In this document: piece after piece, positions 1 through 5,319 of the stretch | How positions within the stretch are numbered: position 1 is the first letter of the stretch | How the letters are laid out: the number at the start of each line of letters is the position of its first letter | DNA from: TMP-24 sp031376305 | GTDB taxonomy: Bacteria > Pseudomonadota > Alphaproteobacteria > Rhodobacterales > Rhodobacteraceae | NCBI GenBank assembly: GCA_031376305.1 | Contig: JANMDM010000247.1 | Location: 1 to 5,319 of the forward strand | Length of the DNA stretch: 5,319 nt | Reading direction: 5' to 3' | Position numbers and translations under genes: made by a program | The notes under the pieces: model-generated | What the model saw: only the letters and a program-made list of their open reading frames with translations | The model's database searches: none | What the model was told of the DNA's origin: nothing

Positions 1-1188
1 GGCGGCGGCGGCGATGACCGGTTCGTGCTGAGCGGCACTTTCGGCAATGACACCATCCTTGGCGGCGAGACCACCGAGACTGCGGGCGATACCATCGACG
101 CCTCGGGCCTCAGCGCCAACACCACCGTGACCTTCACCGCCGGTGAAGCCGGAACCCTGTCCGACGGCACCTCGACCGCCAGCTTCAGCCAGATCGAGCG
201 CTTCCTGCTCGGCTCGGGCAACGACACCGTCAATGGGGCTGCGGCGACGCTGGCGATGTTTGTCGATGCCGGTGCGGGCAACGACAGCATGCTGGGCGGA
301 TCGGCCGCCGACACGCTTCTGGGCGGCCTGGGCAACGACACGCTCAATGGCGGTCTTGGCGCTGACCTGCTGAGCGGCGGGGCGGATCAGGACTTGTTCC
401 TGAATCTGACGGCCGGTGATATCATCGACGGCTCTGAAACCGGCAACGACCTGGATACGCTTGACCTGCAAAGCTGGGGCAAAGCGCTTACCAATATCAT
501 CTATGACCCGCTGAACCACGAAAATGGTACCGTCCAATTCCTTGACGCCTTTGGCGCGGTGATTGGCACGATGACCTTCTCGAACATTGAGAATGTCATC
601 CCCTGCTTCACCCCCGGCACTTTGATCGAGACCGATTGCGGCCCGGTTCCGGTCGAAGATTTGACCGTCGGTTGCCGGGTGCTGACCCGTGATTCCGGCT
701 ACCGGCCCTTGCGCTGGGTCGGGCGGCGCGATCTTGGCCGGGCCGAACTGATCGCCAAGCCGGCACTGATACCGGTGCAGATCCGCCAGGGCGCGCTTGG
801 CGCCGATATGCCGAACCGCGACATGGTGGTGTCCCCCCAGCACCGCATGCTCTTGACCGGGGCGCGCGCCGAACTCATCGCCGGCGAGACCGAGGTGCTG
901 GCCGCCGCCCTGCATCTGGTCGGCCAACCCGGCGTTGAGCGCGCCTCAGGGGCCGCCGTCAGCTATATCCACATCCTTTTTGATCACCATGAGATCGTGC
1001 GCTCCGATGGATGCTGGAGCGAAAGCTTCCAGCCCGGCGCGCAGACCCTTGGTGGCATGGATCAGGCCCAACGCGACGAAATATTCGCACTGTTCCCCGA
1101 GTTGGCCACTGACACCGGCAGCCAAGCATATACCGCCGCCCGCCTGTCGCTCAAACCTCACGAAGTTCGCGCCATCCTCGCCGCATGA
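1..1188 (+). CDS. RTX calcium-binding protein with C-terminal Hint domain (5' partial)
   Basis: The reading frame is open from base 1, so the start lies upstream; the visible part is 395 residues (numbered from base 1). Residues 1-9 (GGGGDDRFV) and 90-134 are glycine/aspartate nonapeptide RTX repeats, which in this family bind Ca2+ after type I secretion. Residues 135-201 form the linker that usually precedes a Hint_2 domain, ending in FSNIENVIP. The Hint domain starts at Cys202 (CFTPGT), carries a block-B-like SPQHRM with His281, then FDHHEIV (His329/His330) and DGCWSESFQPG near 337-346. About 50 further residues, including the family-typical EIFALFPELA and an LKPHEVRAILAA end, close the protein. 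No C-extein follows, so cleavage at Cys202, if it occurs, would release the RTX part; this is inference. All four visible cysteines (202, 213, 225, 338) are in the Hint part. Likely extracellular; the specific role is unknown. No type I secretion genes are in view. Confidence 0.9.
   Translation, partial: GGGGDDRFVLSGTFGNDTILGGETTETAGDTIDASGLSANTTVTFTAGEAGTLSDGTSTASFSQIERFLLGSGNDTVNGAAATLAMFVDAGAGNDSMLGGSAADTLLGGLGNDTLNGGLGADLLSGGADQDLFLNLTAGDIIDGSETGNDLDTLDLQSWGKALTNIIYDPLNHENGTVQFLDAFGAVIGTMTFSNIENVIPCFTPGTLIETDCGPVPVEDLTVGCRVLTRDSGYRPLRWVGRRDLGRAELIAKPALIPVQIRQGALGADMPNRDMVVSPQHRMLLTGARAELIAGETEVLAAALHLVGQPGVERASGAAVSYIHILFDHHEIVRSDGCWSESFQPGAQTLGGMDQAQRDEIFALFPELATDTGSQAYTAARLSLKPHEVRAILAA
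268..402 (+). repeat. Five tandem RTX nonapeptide repeats (27 bp units)
   Basis: Five consecutive nine-residue units read AGAGNDSML, GGSAADTLL, GGLGNDTLN, GGLGADLLS and GGADQDLFL. They follow the RTX pattern GGxGxDxLx, with the second and fifth units degenerate. In characterised RTX proteins such units form a parallel beta-roll that binds Ca2+ in the turns. An isolated related unit lies at bases 1-27, and partial ones (FGNDTILGGE, GSGNDTVNG) lie between, so the visible block is probably the end of a longer array that begins upstream. Confidence 0.85.
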
Positions 1189-1259
1189 CATAGCGCATTG
1201 AGGCGTTGCGCAGGCATGGCCGAAAGCTATGGTGACCTTGATCAAGACGGAAAGGTGCC

Positions 1260-2438
1260 ATGCGCAGATTTCTCCTACGGGCTGTAATCCTTTTGGCGGG
1301 TGTCGCCTTGGTGGGTCTGTTCGGTTTTGGTCCGGGATATGTGGAAAAGGGCCAGAACCGCATTGCGGCGCATGCGCCCTGGCCGGTGTCCGAAGCGGCA
1401 AAAGCCATGCATGAACGGCTGGTCATCGGCGACTGGCATGCCGATCCGTTGCTGTGGGACCGCGACCTGACCCAACGTTGGGCGCGCGGACAGATGGATC
1501 TGCCAAGGTTGATTGCGGGCAATGTCGCGGTTCAGGTTTTCACCACCGTAACGAAAAGCCCGTCGGGGCTGAACTACGCCCATAATTCGGCAGATGCCCG
1601 CGACGATATCACGCTTTTGTCCATTGCGCAGCTGCGCCCCTACCGCAGTTGGTTCGATCTGACTGAGCGGGCGCTGGTTCAGGCGGAAGCGTTGGCCCGT
1701 GCCGCAACGGCAGCGCCTGATATGCTGAAAATCATCCGCAGCCGCGCCGATCTGACGGCGGTTCTGGCCGCACGCGACGATGGCGCCACTTTGGTCGGTG
1801 GAGTTTTGGGGGCAGAAGGCGGCCATGCCCTGTCCGGCGACATTGCCAATCTGGACCGGCTTTATGACGCGGGCTTTCGGCTGATGGGGCTGACGCATTT
1901 CTTCGACAATGAGCTGGGCACGTCCTTGCATGGCGAGGCCGGGGCGGATCAGGGCTTGACCGATTTTGGCCGCAAGGTCGTGGCGCGCATGGTCGAGAAA
2001 CACATGATCATTGATCTGGCTCATGCCGCGCCGCAAGTGGCGCGCGAGGTTCTGGCGATGGTCGATGTGCCGGTCCTGGTCAGTCATACCGGCATCTATA
2101 GCCATTGCCAAACCGTGCGGAACTTTCCCGACGATCTGATGCGGGCGATTGCGGCCAAAGGCGGCATGATCGGCATCGGCTTTTGGGATGAGGTAACCTG
2201 CGATGCAACGCCTGCGGGGATCGCAGCGACCATCGTCGCAGCGATTGCGCTGGTGGGCGAAGATCATGTGGCGCTGGGGTCCGATTTCGACGGCGCGGTC
2301 GAGACGACCTTTGATGTGTCGGAACTGTCGGCGTTGACTCAGGCCTTGATTGATGCCGGGCTGGATGAGCCGGTTATCGCCAAGGTCATGGGTGGCAATA
2401 TGATGCGCTTTTTGGCCACCGCCCTGCCCGAGGAATAG
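1260..2438 (+). CDS. Membrane-anchored M19 (renal-type) dipeptidase
   Basis: A complete 392-residue peptidase family M19 zinc dipeptidase, which hydrolyses dipeptides (in some members those with a C-terminal D-residue, or dehydropeptides). The binuclear metal site expected from human renal dipeptidase is intact: His60 and Asp62 in DWHAD, bridging Glu186 in AEGGHA, His255 in IDLAHA and His276 in LVSHTG. Substrate and catalytic positions also match: His213 in LTHFFDN, Asp342 in LGSDFDG, and a GGNMMRF motif near the end. Residues about 7-24 form one hydrophobic segment after the basic MRRFLLR, without a lipobox cysteine, so I infer a signal anchor with the catalytic domain in the periplasm. The start is supported by a GGAAAGG purine run at 1249-1255. 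The upstream gene ends 71 bases earlier on the same strand and is functionally unrelated, so this may be a single-gene unit. The substrate cannot be read from sequence. Confidence 0.93.
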   Translation: MRRFLLRAVILLAGVALVGLFGFGPGYVEKGQNRIAAHAPWPVSEAAKAMHERLVIGDWHADPLLWDRDLTQRWARGQMDLPRLIAGNVAVQVFTTVTKSPSGLNYAHNSADARDDITLLSIAQLRPYRSWFDLTERALVQAEALARAATAAPDMLKIIRSRADLTAVLAARDDGATLVGGVLGAEGGHALSGDIANLDRLYDAGFRLMGLTHFFDNELGTSLHGEAGADQGLTDFGRKVVARMVEKHMIIDLAHAAPQVAREVLAMVDVPVLVSHTGIYSHCQTVRNFPDDLMRAIAAKGGMIGIGFWDEVTCDATPAGIAATIVAAIALVGEDHVALGSDFDGAVETTFDVSELSALTQALIDAGLDEPVIAKVMGGNMMRFLATALPEE

Positions 2439-2465
2439 TCAGAGCCCACCCACCCCACAGATCAG

Positions 2466-2486
2466 TGCGGGCAGGAACTGCTCACA
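2466..2486. terminator. Imperfect hairpin in the convergent gap (possible terminator)
   Basis: The arms 2466-2474 and 2478-2486 pair around a GAA loop. Seven of nine positions are Watson-Crick, with one G-T wobble (2470/2482) and one C-A mismatch (2468/2484). The hairpin overlaps the stop codon of the leftward oxidoreductase gene and lies 28 bases past the end of the dipeptidase gene. Neither strand shows a T-run after it, so it is not a classical intrinsic terminator. It could block or pause transcription from either side, or be chance in GC-rich DNA. Confidence 0.25.
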
Positions 2487-3465
2487 GCCCGGTATCACCT
2501 GCAAAGACCATGTCGATCATCGCTTGTGTGCCCTTCGCGTCCTCAAGACTCCAGGCATAGGGCGCCGCTTCGCGGATACTGCGCCCAAAGGCTTCAACCT
2601 GATTGCGGTATTGCCGCTCTCCGGGGAAGCACTCGATGTGGTCCGCCTGGCCGGGGCGCAGCATATGAAGCTGCGCTTCGGCGAACAGTCCTGCGTTGAA
2701 CGGCGCAACCATGCGAATAAGCCCGCCTTCTCCCTGAAAAACCACCTCTTGCCGGGGTGGCAGACGCATTGAGGTCATGGCGCCATAGGTGAAGCGCCCC
2801 GCCGGACCCGCCATATCCGCCCAGACCTGCGCGAAGGTATCGACGCCGTTTTCGCGGGCAATGCGCGCCCGAAGCGCCACCGGCTCTGCCCCCGTCACCC
2901 AGCGCACCGAGCCGTAGGCATAGACGCCGATGTCGGGGATCGAACCGCCGCCGGTTTCGGGGCGGTTGCGGATATTGCCGGGGTCTTCGCGGTTGTCGTA
3001 AGAAAAGGCGGCGTCGGCATGCAAGATGCGGCCGATTGCCCCTTCTTGCACCAGTTGCCTGGCCCGCTGCCATTGCGGGTGGTGGACGATCATATAGGCT
3101 TCGGTGGCCAGAACACCTCCCGCATCGCGCGCGCCGATCAATGCGTCAATTTCGGCGGCTTTCATGGCGATGGGTTTTTCGGTCAGCACGTGCTTTCCGG
3201 CCCGGATCGCTTTCAGCGTCCACTCAACATGCAGATGATTTGGAAGCGGCACATACACAGCGTCCACGTCCGGATCAGCCAACAGCGCATCATAGGTCTG
3301 GTGCAATTTGAGATCCGGGCAAAACGCCCGGAATCCCTTGGCCTTGACTGGATCAGACGTGGCCAAGGCATAAAGCCGCGCATCTTCAGCTTCATGGATG
3401 GCGCGGGCCATGTGGTCGCGTGCAAACTTCGCCGCACCCAAAATTCCCCAGTTCACGGTTTTCAT
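2482..3465 (-). CDS. Gfo/Idh/MocA family oxidoreductase
   Basis: A 327-residue NAD(P)-dependent oxidoreductase, typical in length for the family. The N-terminal Rossmann fold starts with GILGAAKFA (residues 7-15), followed by YVPLPNHLH (71-79) and the family's active-site EKP motif (Glu96-Lys97-Pro98) in LTEKPIA. The C-terminal domain carries EAYMIVHHP (122-130) and GGGSIPDIGVYA (172-183). Asp178 and Tyr182 sit where many members have Asp and His; Tyr there suggests the glucose-fructose oxidoreductase or dihydrodiol/xylose dehydrogenase-like branch. Substrate is probably a sugar or polyol derivative, but cannot be assigned. An in-frame ATG exists at 3504, but I chose 3465 because a GAGGAG sits 7 bases before it and the Rossmann strand begins right after; the ATG at 3471 is only 1 base from that site. 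It lies 67 bases downstream of pmtA on the same strand with no clear terminator between, so read-through is possible. Confidence 0.9.
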   Translation of the reverse strand: MKTVNWGILGAAKFARDHMARAIHEAEDARLYALATSDPVKAKGFRAFCPDLKLHQTYDALLADPDVDAVYVPLPNHLHVEWTLKAIRAGKHVLTEKPIAMKAAEIDALIGARDAGGVLATEAYMIVHHPQWQRARQLVQEGAIGRILHADAAFSYDNREDPGNIRNRPETGGGSIPDIGVYAYGSVRWVTGAEPVALRARIARENGVDTFAQVWADMAGPAGRFTYGAMTSMRLPPRQEVVFQGEGGLIRMVAPFNAGLFAEAQLHMLRPGQADHIECFPGERQYRNQVEAFGRSIREAAPYAWSLEDAKGTQAMIDMVFAGDTGL

Positions 3466-3472
3466 CGCCATG

Positions 3473-3478
3473 CTCCTC
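3473..3478 (-). promoter_or_regulatory. Ribosome binding site deciding the oxidoreductase start
   Basis: On the minus strand this reads GAGGAG, a strong Shine-Dalgarno match. Three in-frame ATGs are candidates. The one at 3504 lies upstream of this site, the one at 3471 is only 1 base away, and the one at 3465 is 7 bases away, which is the favourable distance. This supports a protein beginning MKTVNWGILG. Confidence 0.7.
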
Positions 3479-3532
3479 AAGACCTCTGCGCCAAGATTAG
3501 GCAAGAAGTTCCGTTAGCGCAATCAGATGGTC

Positions 3533-4150
3533 CTATCCCTCTTTTTGAAAAACGATCAGGGACATTATTCCCAGCGGCGGCAAGGCGCGTTCCACGAAAA
3601 CCCGCATGTCCGGCGCCCCAAGGACACGGGATTTTGCAAAGTCAGAATGCCAGCCAAGCAGATTCGGAAAGCGCGCGCTGAACTTTTCGACGGCGGCAAG
3701 TATGCCTTTGTCACGGGCAAAATGATTGACAATCACCATCTTGCCGCCGGGTTTGCAGACCCGTGCCATTTCCGCCACCACACGTTCCGGTTCAGGCACC
3801 ACCGAGACGAGGTGCATCGCGGCGACGCAATCGAAATGGTTGTCGGGAAAGTCGAGGTGGCGCGCATCCATGCGCAACAGCGACTTGACCCCTGTCAAAC
3901 CCAAACGCGTGACCTTTTCGCGGGCCTTTTCCAGCATCTCGGCGCTATAGTCGATGCCGGTGACGGAAACATCCTGCCCGTAATGCGGCAGTGCCATGCC
4001 GGTGCCCACACCCACTTCAAGGACATCGCCGCCGAAGCGCGATATATAGGCCGCTGCCCGGCGCCGACCGGTATTGGTGAGCGCCCCAAAAGTGTGGTCG
4101 TAGACCGGCGCCCAACGCGCATAAGATTGGCGAACGGCTTCAATTTCCAT
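3533..4150 (-). CDS. pmtA: Phosphatidylethanolamine N-methyltransferase (Rhodobacter type)
   Basis: A 205-residue class I SAM-dependent methyltransferase, close in length to the Rhodobacter sphaeroides PmtA (about 203 residues). Such enzymes add three methyl groups from S-adenosylmethionine to phosphatidylethanolamine to give phosphatidylcholine at the cytoplasmic membrane face. The N-terminus SYARWAPVYDHTFG (9-22) is typical of this PmtA group. SAM-binding motif I is LEVGVGTG (44-51), the acidic residue ending strand 2 is Asp67 in GIDYS, Asp95 in MDARHLDFP marks the next strand, and CKPGGKMVIVNHF (132-144) is the late Rossmann motif. No membrane segment is seen. An in-frame ATG at 4189 would overlap pssA by 38 bases; I prefer 4150 because GAGG precedes it by 6 bases and the conserved region starts at once. 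It directly follows pssA and psd, which make its substrate; this context lifts the call above a generic methyltransferase. A UbiE-like enzyme is the main alternative. Confidence 0.88.
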   Translation of the reverse strand: MEIEAVRQSYARWAPVYDHTFGALTNTGRRRAAAYISRFGGDVLEVGVGTGMALPHYGQDVSVTGIDYSAEMLEKAREKVTRLGLTGVKSLLRMDARHLDFPDNHFDCVAAMHLVSVVPEPERVVAEMARVCKPGGKMVIVNHFARDKGILAAVEKFSARFPNLLGWHSDFAKSRVLGAPDMRVFVERALPPLGIMSLIVFQKEG

Positions 4151-4160
4151 ATCAAACCTC
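4148..4160 (-). promoter_or_regulatory. pssA/pmtA junction with ribosome binding site, likely translational coupling
   Basis: Reading leftward, GAGG (4160-4157) precedes the pssA stop TGA (4154-4152), then one base, then the pmtA ATG (4150-4148). The ribosome binding site is therefore inside the last codons of pssA. Ribosomes finishing pssA are placed directly on the pmtA start, which is the usual arrangement for translational coupling; that coupling is inferred from spacing only. Confidence 0.6.
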
Positions 4161-4904
4161 AGGATCAGCGGTGGGTTTCTTGCTGGCACGGTAGGCGAAA
4201 GCTAAACTCATCAAGTAACCCGCATCGAAAAGCGCGAGTGTGGTCCAGGGATACACCGCAAGCGCCGCCAGCCCCGCTGCTGCCGACAAAAGCACATAGG
4301 GCGCGTGGTCGACATAGATACGTTCAGATTTAAGCGAAAAAGTCGGCAAATTGCTGACCATCAACAGACCCACAAGCACAAGATAGCCGGCAATTGCGAC
4401 CGGCGGAACCGTCGGAAAACCCGGCAACGCGCGGTGCAAAAAGAACGGCGCCAGCGCCAACAAGGCGCCAGCTGGTGACGGCACCCCCTGAAAGAAGCGT
4501 TTGTCGGGGCCGTCGTCTGATTTCATCCCGACATTGAAACGCGCCAACCGCAAAACGCAGCACAAAGCATAGGCCAATACCGCAATCCAGCCGATCTCGG
4601 GTGCCGACTGCAGGGACCAGAAATACAGGATCAGCGCCGGGGCGATGCCGAAATTCAGGAAATCGGCCAGTGAATCCAACTCTGCGCCAATCAGGCTTTC
4701 GATGCCGAGGGCGCGGGCGACCCGGCCGTCCAGCCCATCCAGCACACAAGCCAGAATGATCAGTGCCACCGCCAGGTCAACAGACCCCAGCGCCGAAAGC
4801 CGAATGGCCGTCAGGCCCGCACAGATCGCCGCAAGGGTCAGCGCATTGGGGAACAAATGGATGAGCGGCAGTTCCTTGCGCTTGGTCTTGATCCCGCGCA
4901 CCAT
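4152..4904 (-). CDS. pssA: CDP-diacylglycerol-serine O-phosphatidyltransferase
   Basis: A 250-residue integral membrane enzyme that joins L-serine to CDP-diacylglycerol, giving phosphatidylserine and CMP. The full CDP-alcohol phosphotransferase signature DGxxARx8Gx3Dx3D is present at residues 59-81 (Asp59, Gly60, Ala63, Arg64, Gly73, Asp77, Asp81), with Asp56 just before it. The HLFPNALT N-terminus (16-23) and FQGVPSPAGA (138-147) are characteristic of the membrane-bound, type II PssA group rather than of phosphatidylglycerophosphate synthase. About eight hydrophobic segments follow the basic N-terminus, roughly at 21-58 (two), 84-99, 104-120, 143-157, 167-184, 201-218 and 222-238. The start lies 4 bases after the psd stop, with only a weak GGGA-containing site upstream, which fits translation coupled to psd. 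The 3' end abuts pmtA. Confidence 0.95.
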   Translation of the reverse strand: MVRGIKTKRKELPLIHLFPNALTLAAICAGLTAIRLSALGSVDLAVALIILACVLDGLDGRVARALGIESLIGAELDSLADFLNFGIAPALILYFWSLQSAPEIGWIAVLAYALCCVLRLARFNVGMKSDDGPDKRFFQGVPSPAGALLALAPFFLHRALPGFPTVPPVAIAGYLVLVGLLMVSNLPTFSLKSERIYVDHAPYVLLSAAAGLAALAVYPWTTLALFDAGYLMSLAFAYRASKKPTADPEV

Positions 4905-4908
4905 CGGC

Positions 4909-5319
4909 TTAGTCCCGCCGTCCGCTGCGCGCCGGTTCGGTGGCGGTGAAATCGGCCAGCACGGTTTCGCCCGCGATCATCGTTTGTCCAAGGGTGACCA
5001 TTGGCGCCACCCCTTCAGGCAAATACACATCCAAACGCGAGCCGAAGCGGATCAGGCCAAACCGCTCTCCGGTGCGCAGACGCACGCCCGGTTGGATAAA
5101 GCAGACGATGCGGCGCGCCACCAGGCCGGCGATTTGCACCACGGCGATGCTTTTGCCGTTTGTCATGTCGATGCGCAGCGCGTTGCGTTCATTGTCGGAG
5201 CTGGCCTTGTCCAGTGAGGCGTTAAAGAACTTGCCCGGCCGATAGACGATGGCTGAAACCGTGCCCTCAACCGGGGCGCGGTTCACATGGCAGTTGAACA
5301 CATTCATGAAGACGCTGAT
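4909..5319 (-). CDS. psd: Phosphatidylserine decarboxylase proenzyme (5' partial)
   Basis: The frame is open to the right edge (ISVFMNVFNCHVNR), so the ATG at 5307 is internal and the true start is outside. The visible 136 residues are the C-terminal part; short bacterial/archaeal-type Psd proteins run to about 220-230 residues. This pyruvoyl enzyme decarboxylates phosphatidylserine to phosphatidylethanolamine. Conserved features are FMNVFNCHVNRAPVEG (4-19), FFNASLDKASSDNER (31-45) and RFGSRLDVYLPEG (91-103). Self-cleavage is expected between Gly93 and Ser94 (Ser codon at 5038-5040); the serine becomes the pyruvoyl group of the small alpha chain, here about 43 residues. The GSR form, rather than the LGST of the E. 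coli enzyme, is usual in alphaproteobacterial short-type Psd. It is followed after 4 bases by pssA, which makes its substrate. Confidence 0.94.
   Translation of the reverse strand: MSVFMNVFNCHVNRAPVEGTVSAIVYRPGKFFNASLDKASSDNERNALRIDMTNGKSIAVVQIAGLVARRIVCFIQPGVRLRTGERFGLIRFGSRLDVYLPEGVAPMVTLGQTMIAGETVLADFTATEPARSGRRD

Noticed and set aside
25..27. GTG as a possible start of the RTX/Hint gene.
   Set aside because: The frame is open back to base 1 and already encodes an RTX-like GGGGDDRFV there, so the gene begins outside the window.
1193..1233. In the gap before the dipeptidase gene: a 5-bp inverted repeat (GCGCA/TGCGC, 1193-1211) and a TTGCGC, 16 bases, TATGGT promoter-like pair.
   Set aside because: The stem is short with a 9-base loop and no T-run, and the promoter match is weak; neither is better than chance.
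946..1522. Two minus-strand open frames covering the gap between the RTX and dipeptidase genes.
   Set aside because: They overlap the Hint domain and the dipeptidase N-terminus, and have no convincing ribosome binding site or domain.
1275..2267. A 330-codon open frame on the minus strand opposite the dipeptidase gene.
   Set aside because: It lies fully inside a gene with all M19 motifs intact. Its product has no recognisable domain and a Cys/His/Arg/Gln-rich composition typical of antisense frames in GC-rich DNA.
3494..3522. Promoter-like pair on the minus strand before the oxidoreductase: TTGCGC, 17 bases, TAATCT.
   Set aside because: Spacing is good, but each hexamer matches the sigma-70 consensus at only 3 of 6 positions, which is expected by chance.
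3019..3681. A 220-codon plus-strand open frame opposite the oxidoreductase and pmtA ends.
   Set aside because: It crosses two real genes on the opposite strand, has no family resemblance, and is explained by the lack of stop codons in GC-rich antisense frames.
3527..4333. A 268-codon plus-strand open frame across pmtA and the end of pssA.
   Set aside because: It is antisense to two genes with clear motifs, and its product is His/Arg-rich without a recognisable fold.
4645..5217. A 190-codon plus-strand open frame opposite pssA and psd.
   Set aside because: It is antisense to the CDP-alcohol phosphotransferase signature and the Psd cleavage motif, and shows no domain of its own.
1..5319. Search for mobile elements, CRISPR repeats, tRNA or rRNA genes, toxin-antitoxin pairs or defence genes.
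   Set aside because: No transposase, regularly spaced repeats, RNA gene signature or defence-type domain was seen. The only tandem repeats are the RTX units.

Overview
The window looks like an ordinary chromosomal stretch from a GC-rich alphaproteobacterium, most likely Rhodobacterales (Rhodobacter/roseobacter group). The pointers are an RTX protein ending in a Hint_2-type domain, a phosphatidylethanolamine N-methyltransferase of the short Rhodobacter type, and an alphaproteobacterial-style psd-pssA pair. The taxonomic call is inferred from family knowledge; no marker gene such as rRNA is present.

Layout. Positions 1-1188 (+) hold the 3' part of a large RTX/calcium-binding gene whose start lies before the window, with a C-terminal Hint (intein/Hedgehog-like) domain. 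After a 71-base gap, 1260-2438 (+) encodes a complete membrane-anchored M19 dipeptidase. It faces a leftward Gfo/Idh/MocA oxidoreductase (2482-3465, -) across a 43-base convergent gap that carries a C-rich tract and an imperfect hairpin. The rest of the window is leftward: pmtA (3533-4150), pssA (4152-4904) and the 3' part of psd (4909-5319, start beyond the window), with gaps of 1 and 4 bases.

How the genes work together. Read in transcription order, psd-pssA-pmtA covers the route from CDP-diacylglycerol to phosphatidylcholine: PssA makes phosphatidylserine, Psd decarboxylates it to phosphatidylethanolamine, and PmtA methylates that three times to phosphatidylcholine. The tight spacing supports one operon. 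The oxidoreductase follows pmtA by 67 bases on the same strand with its own strong ribosome binding site, so it may or may not be co-transcribed. The RTX protein and the dipeptidase have no evident functional link to the lipid genes.

No RNA genes, CRISPR arrays, insertion sequences, attachment sites or origins were seen, and no intergenic stretch exceeds 71 bases. I do not see a clearly undescribed system. The points most worth a second look are the cysteine-bearing Hint domain on the RTX protein, the compact phosphatidylcholine operon with its pssA/pmtA junction, and the structured convergent gap.
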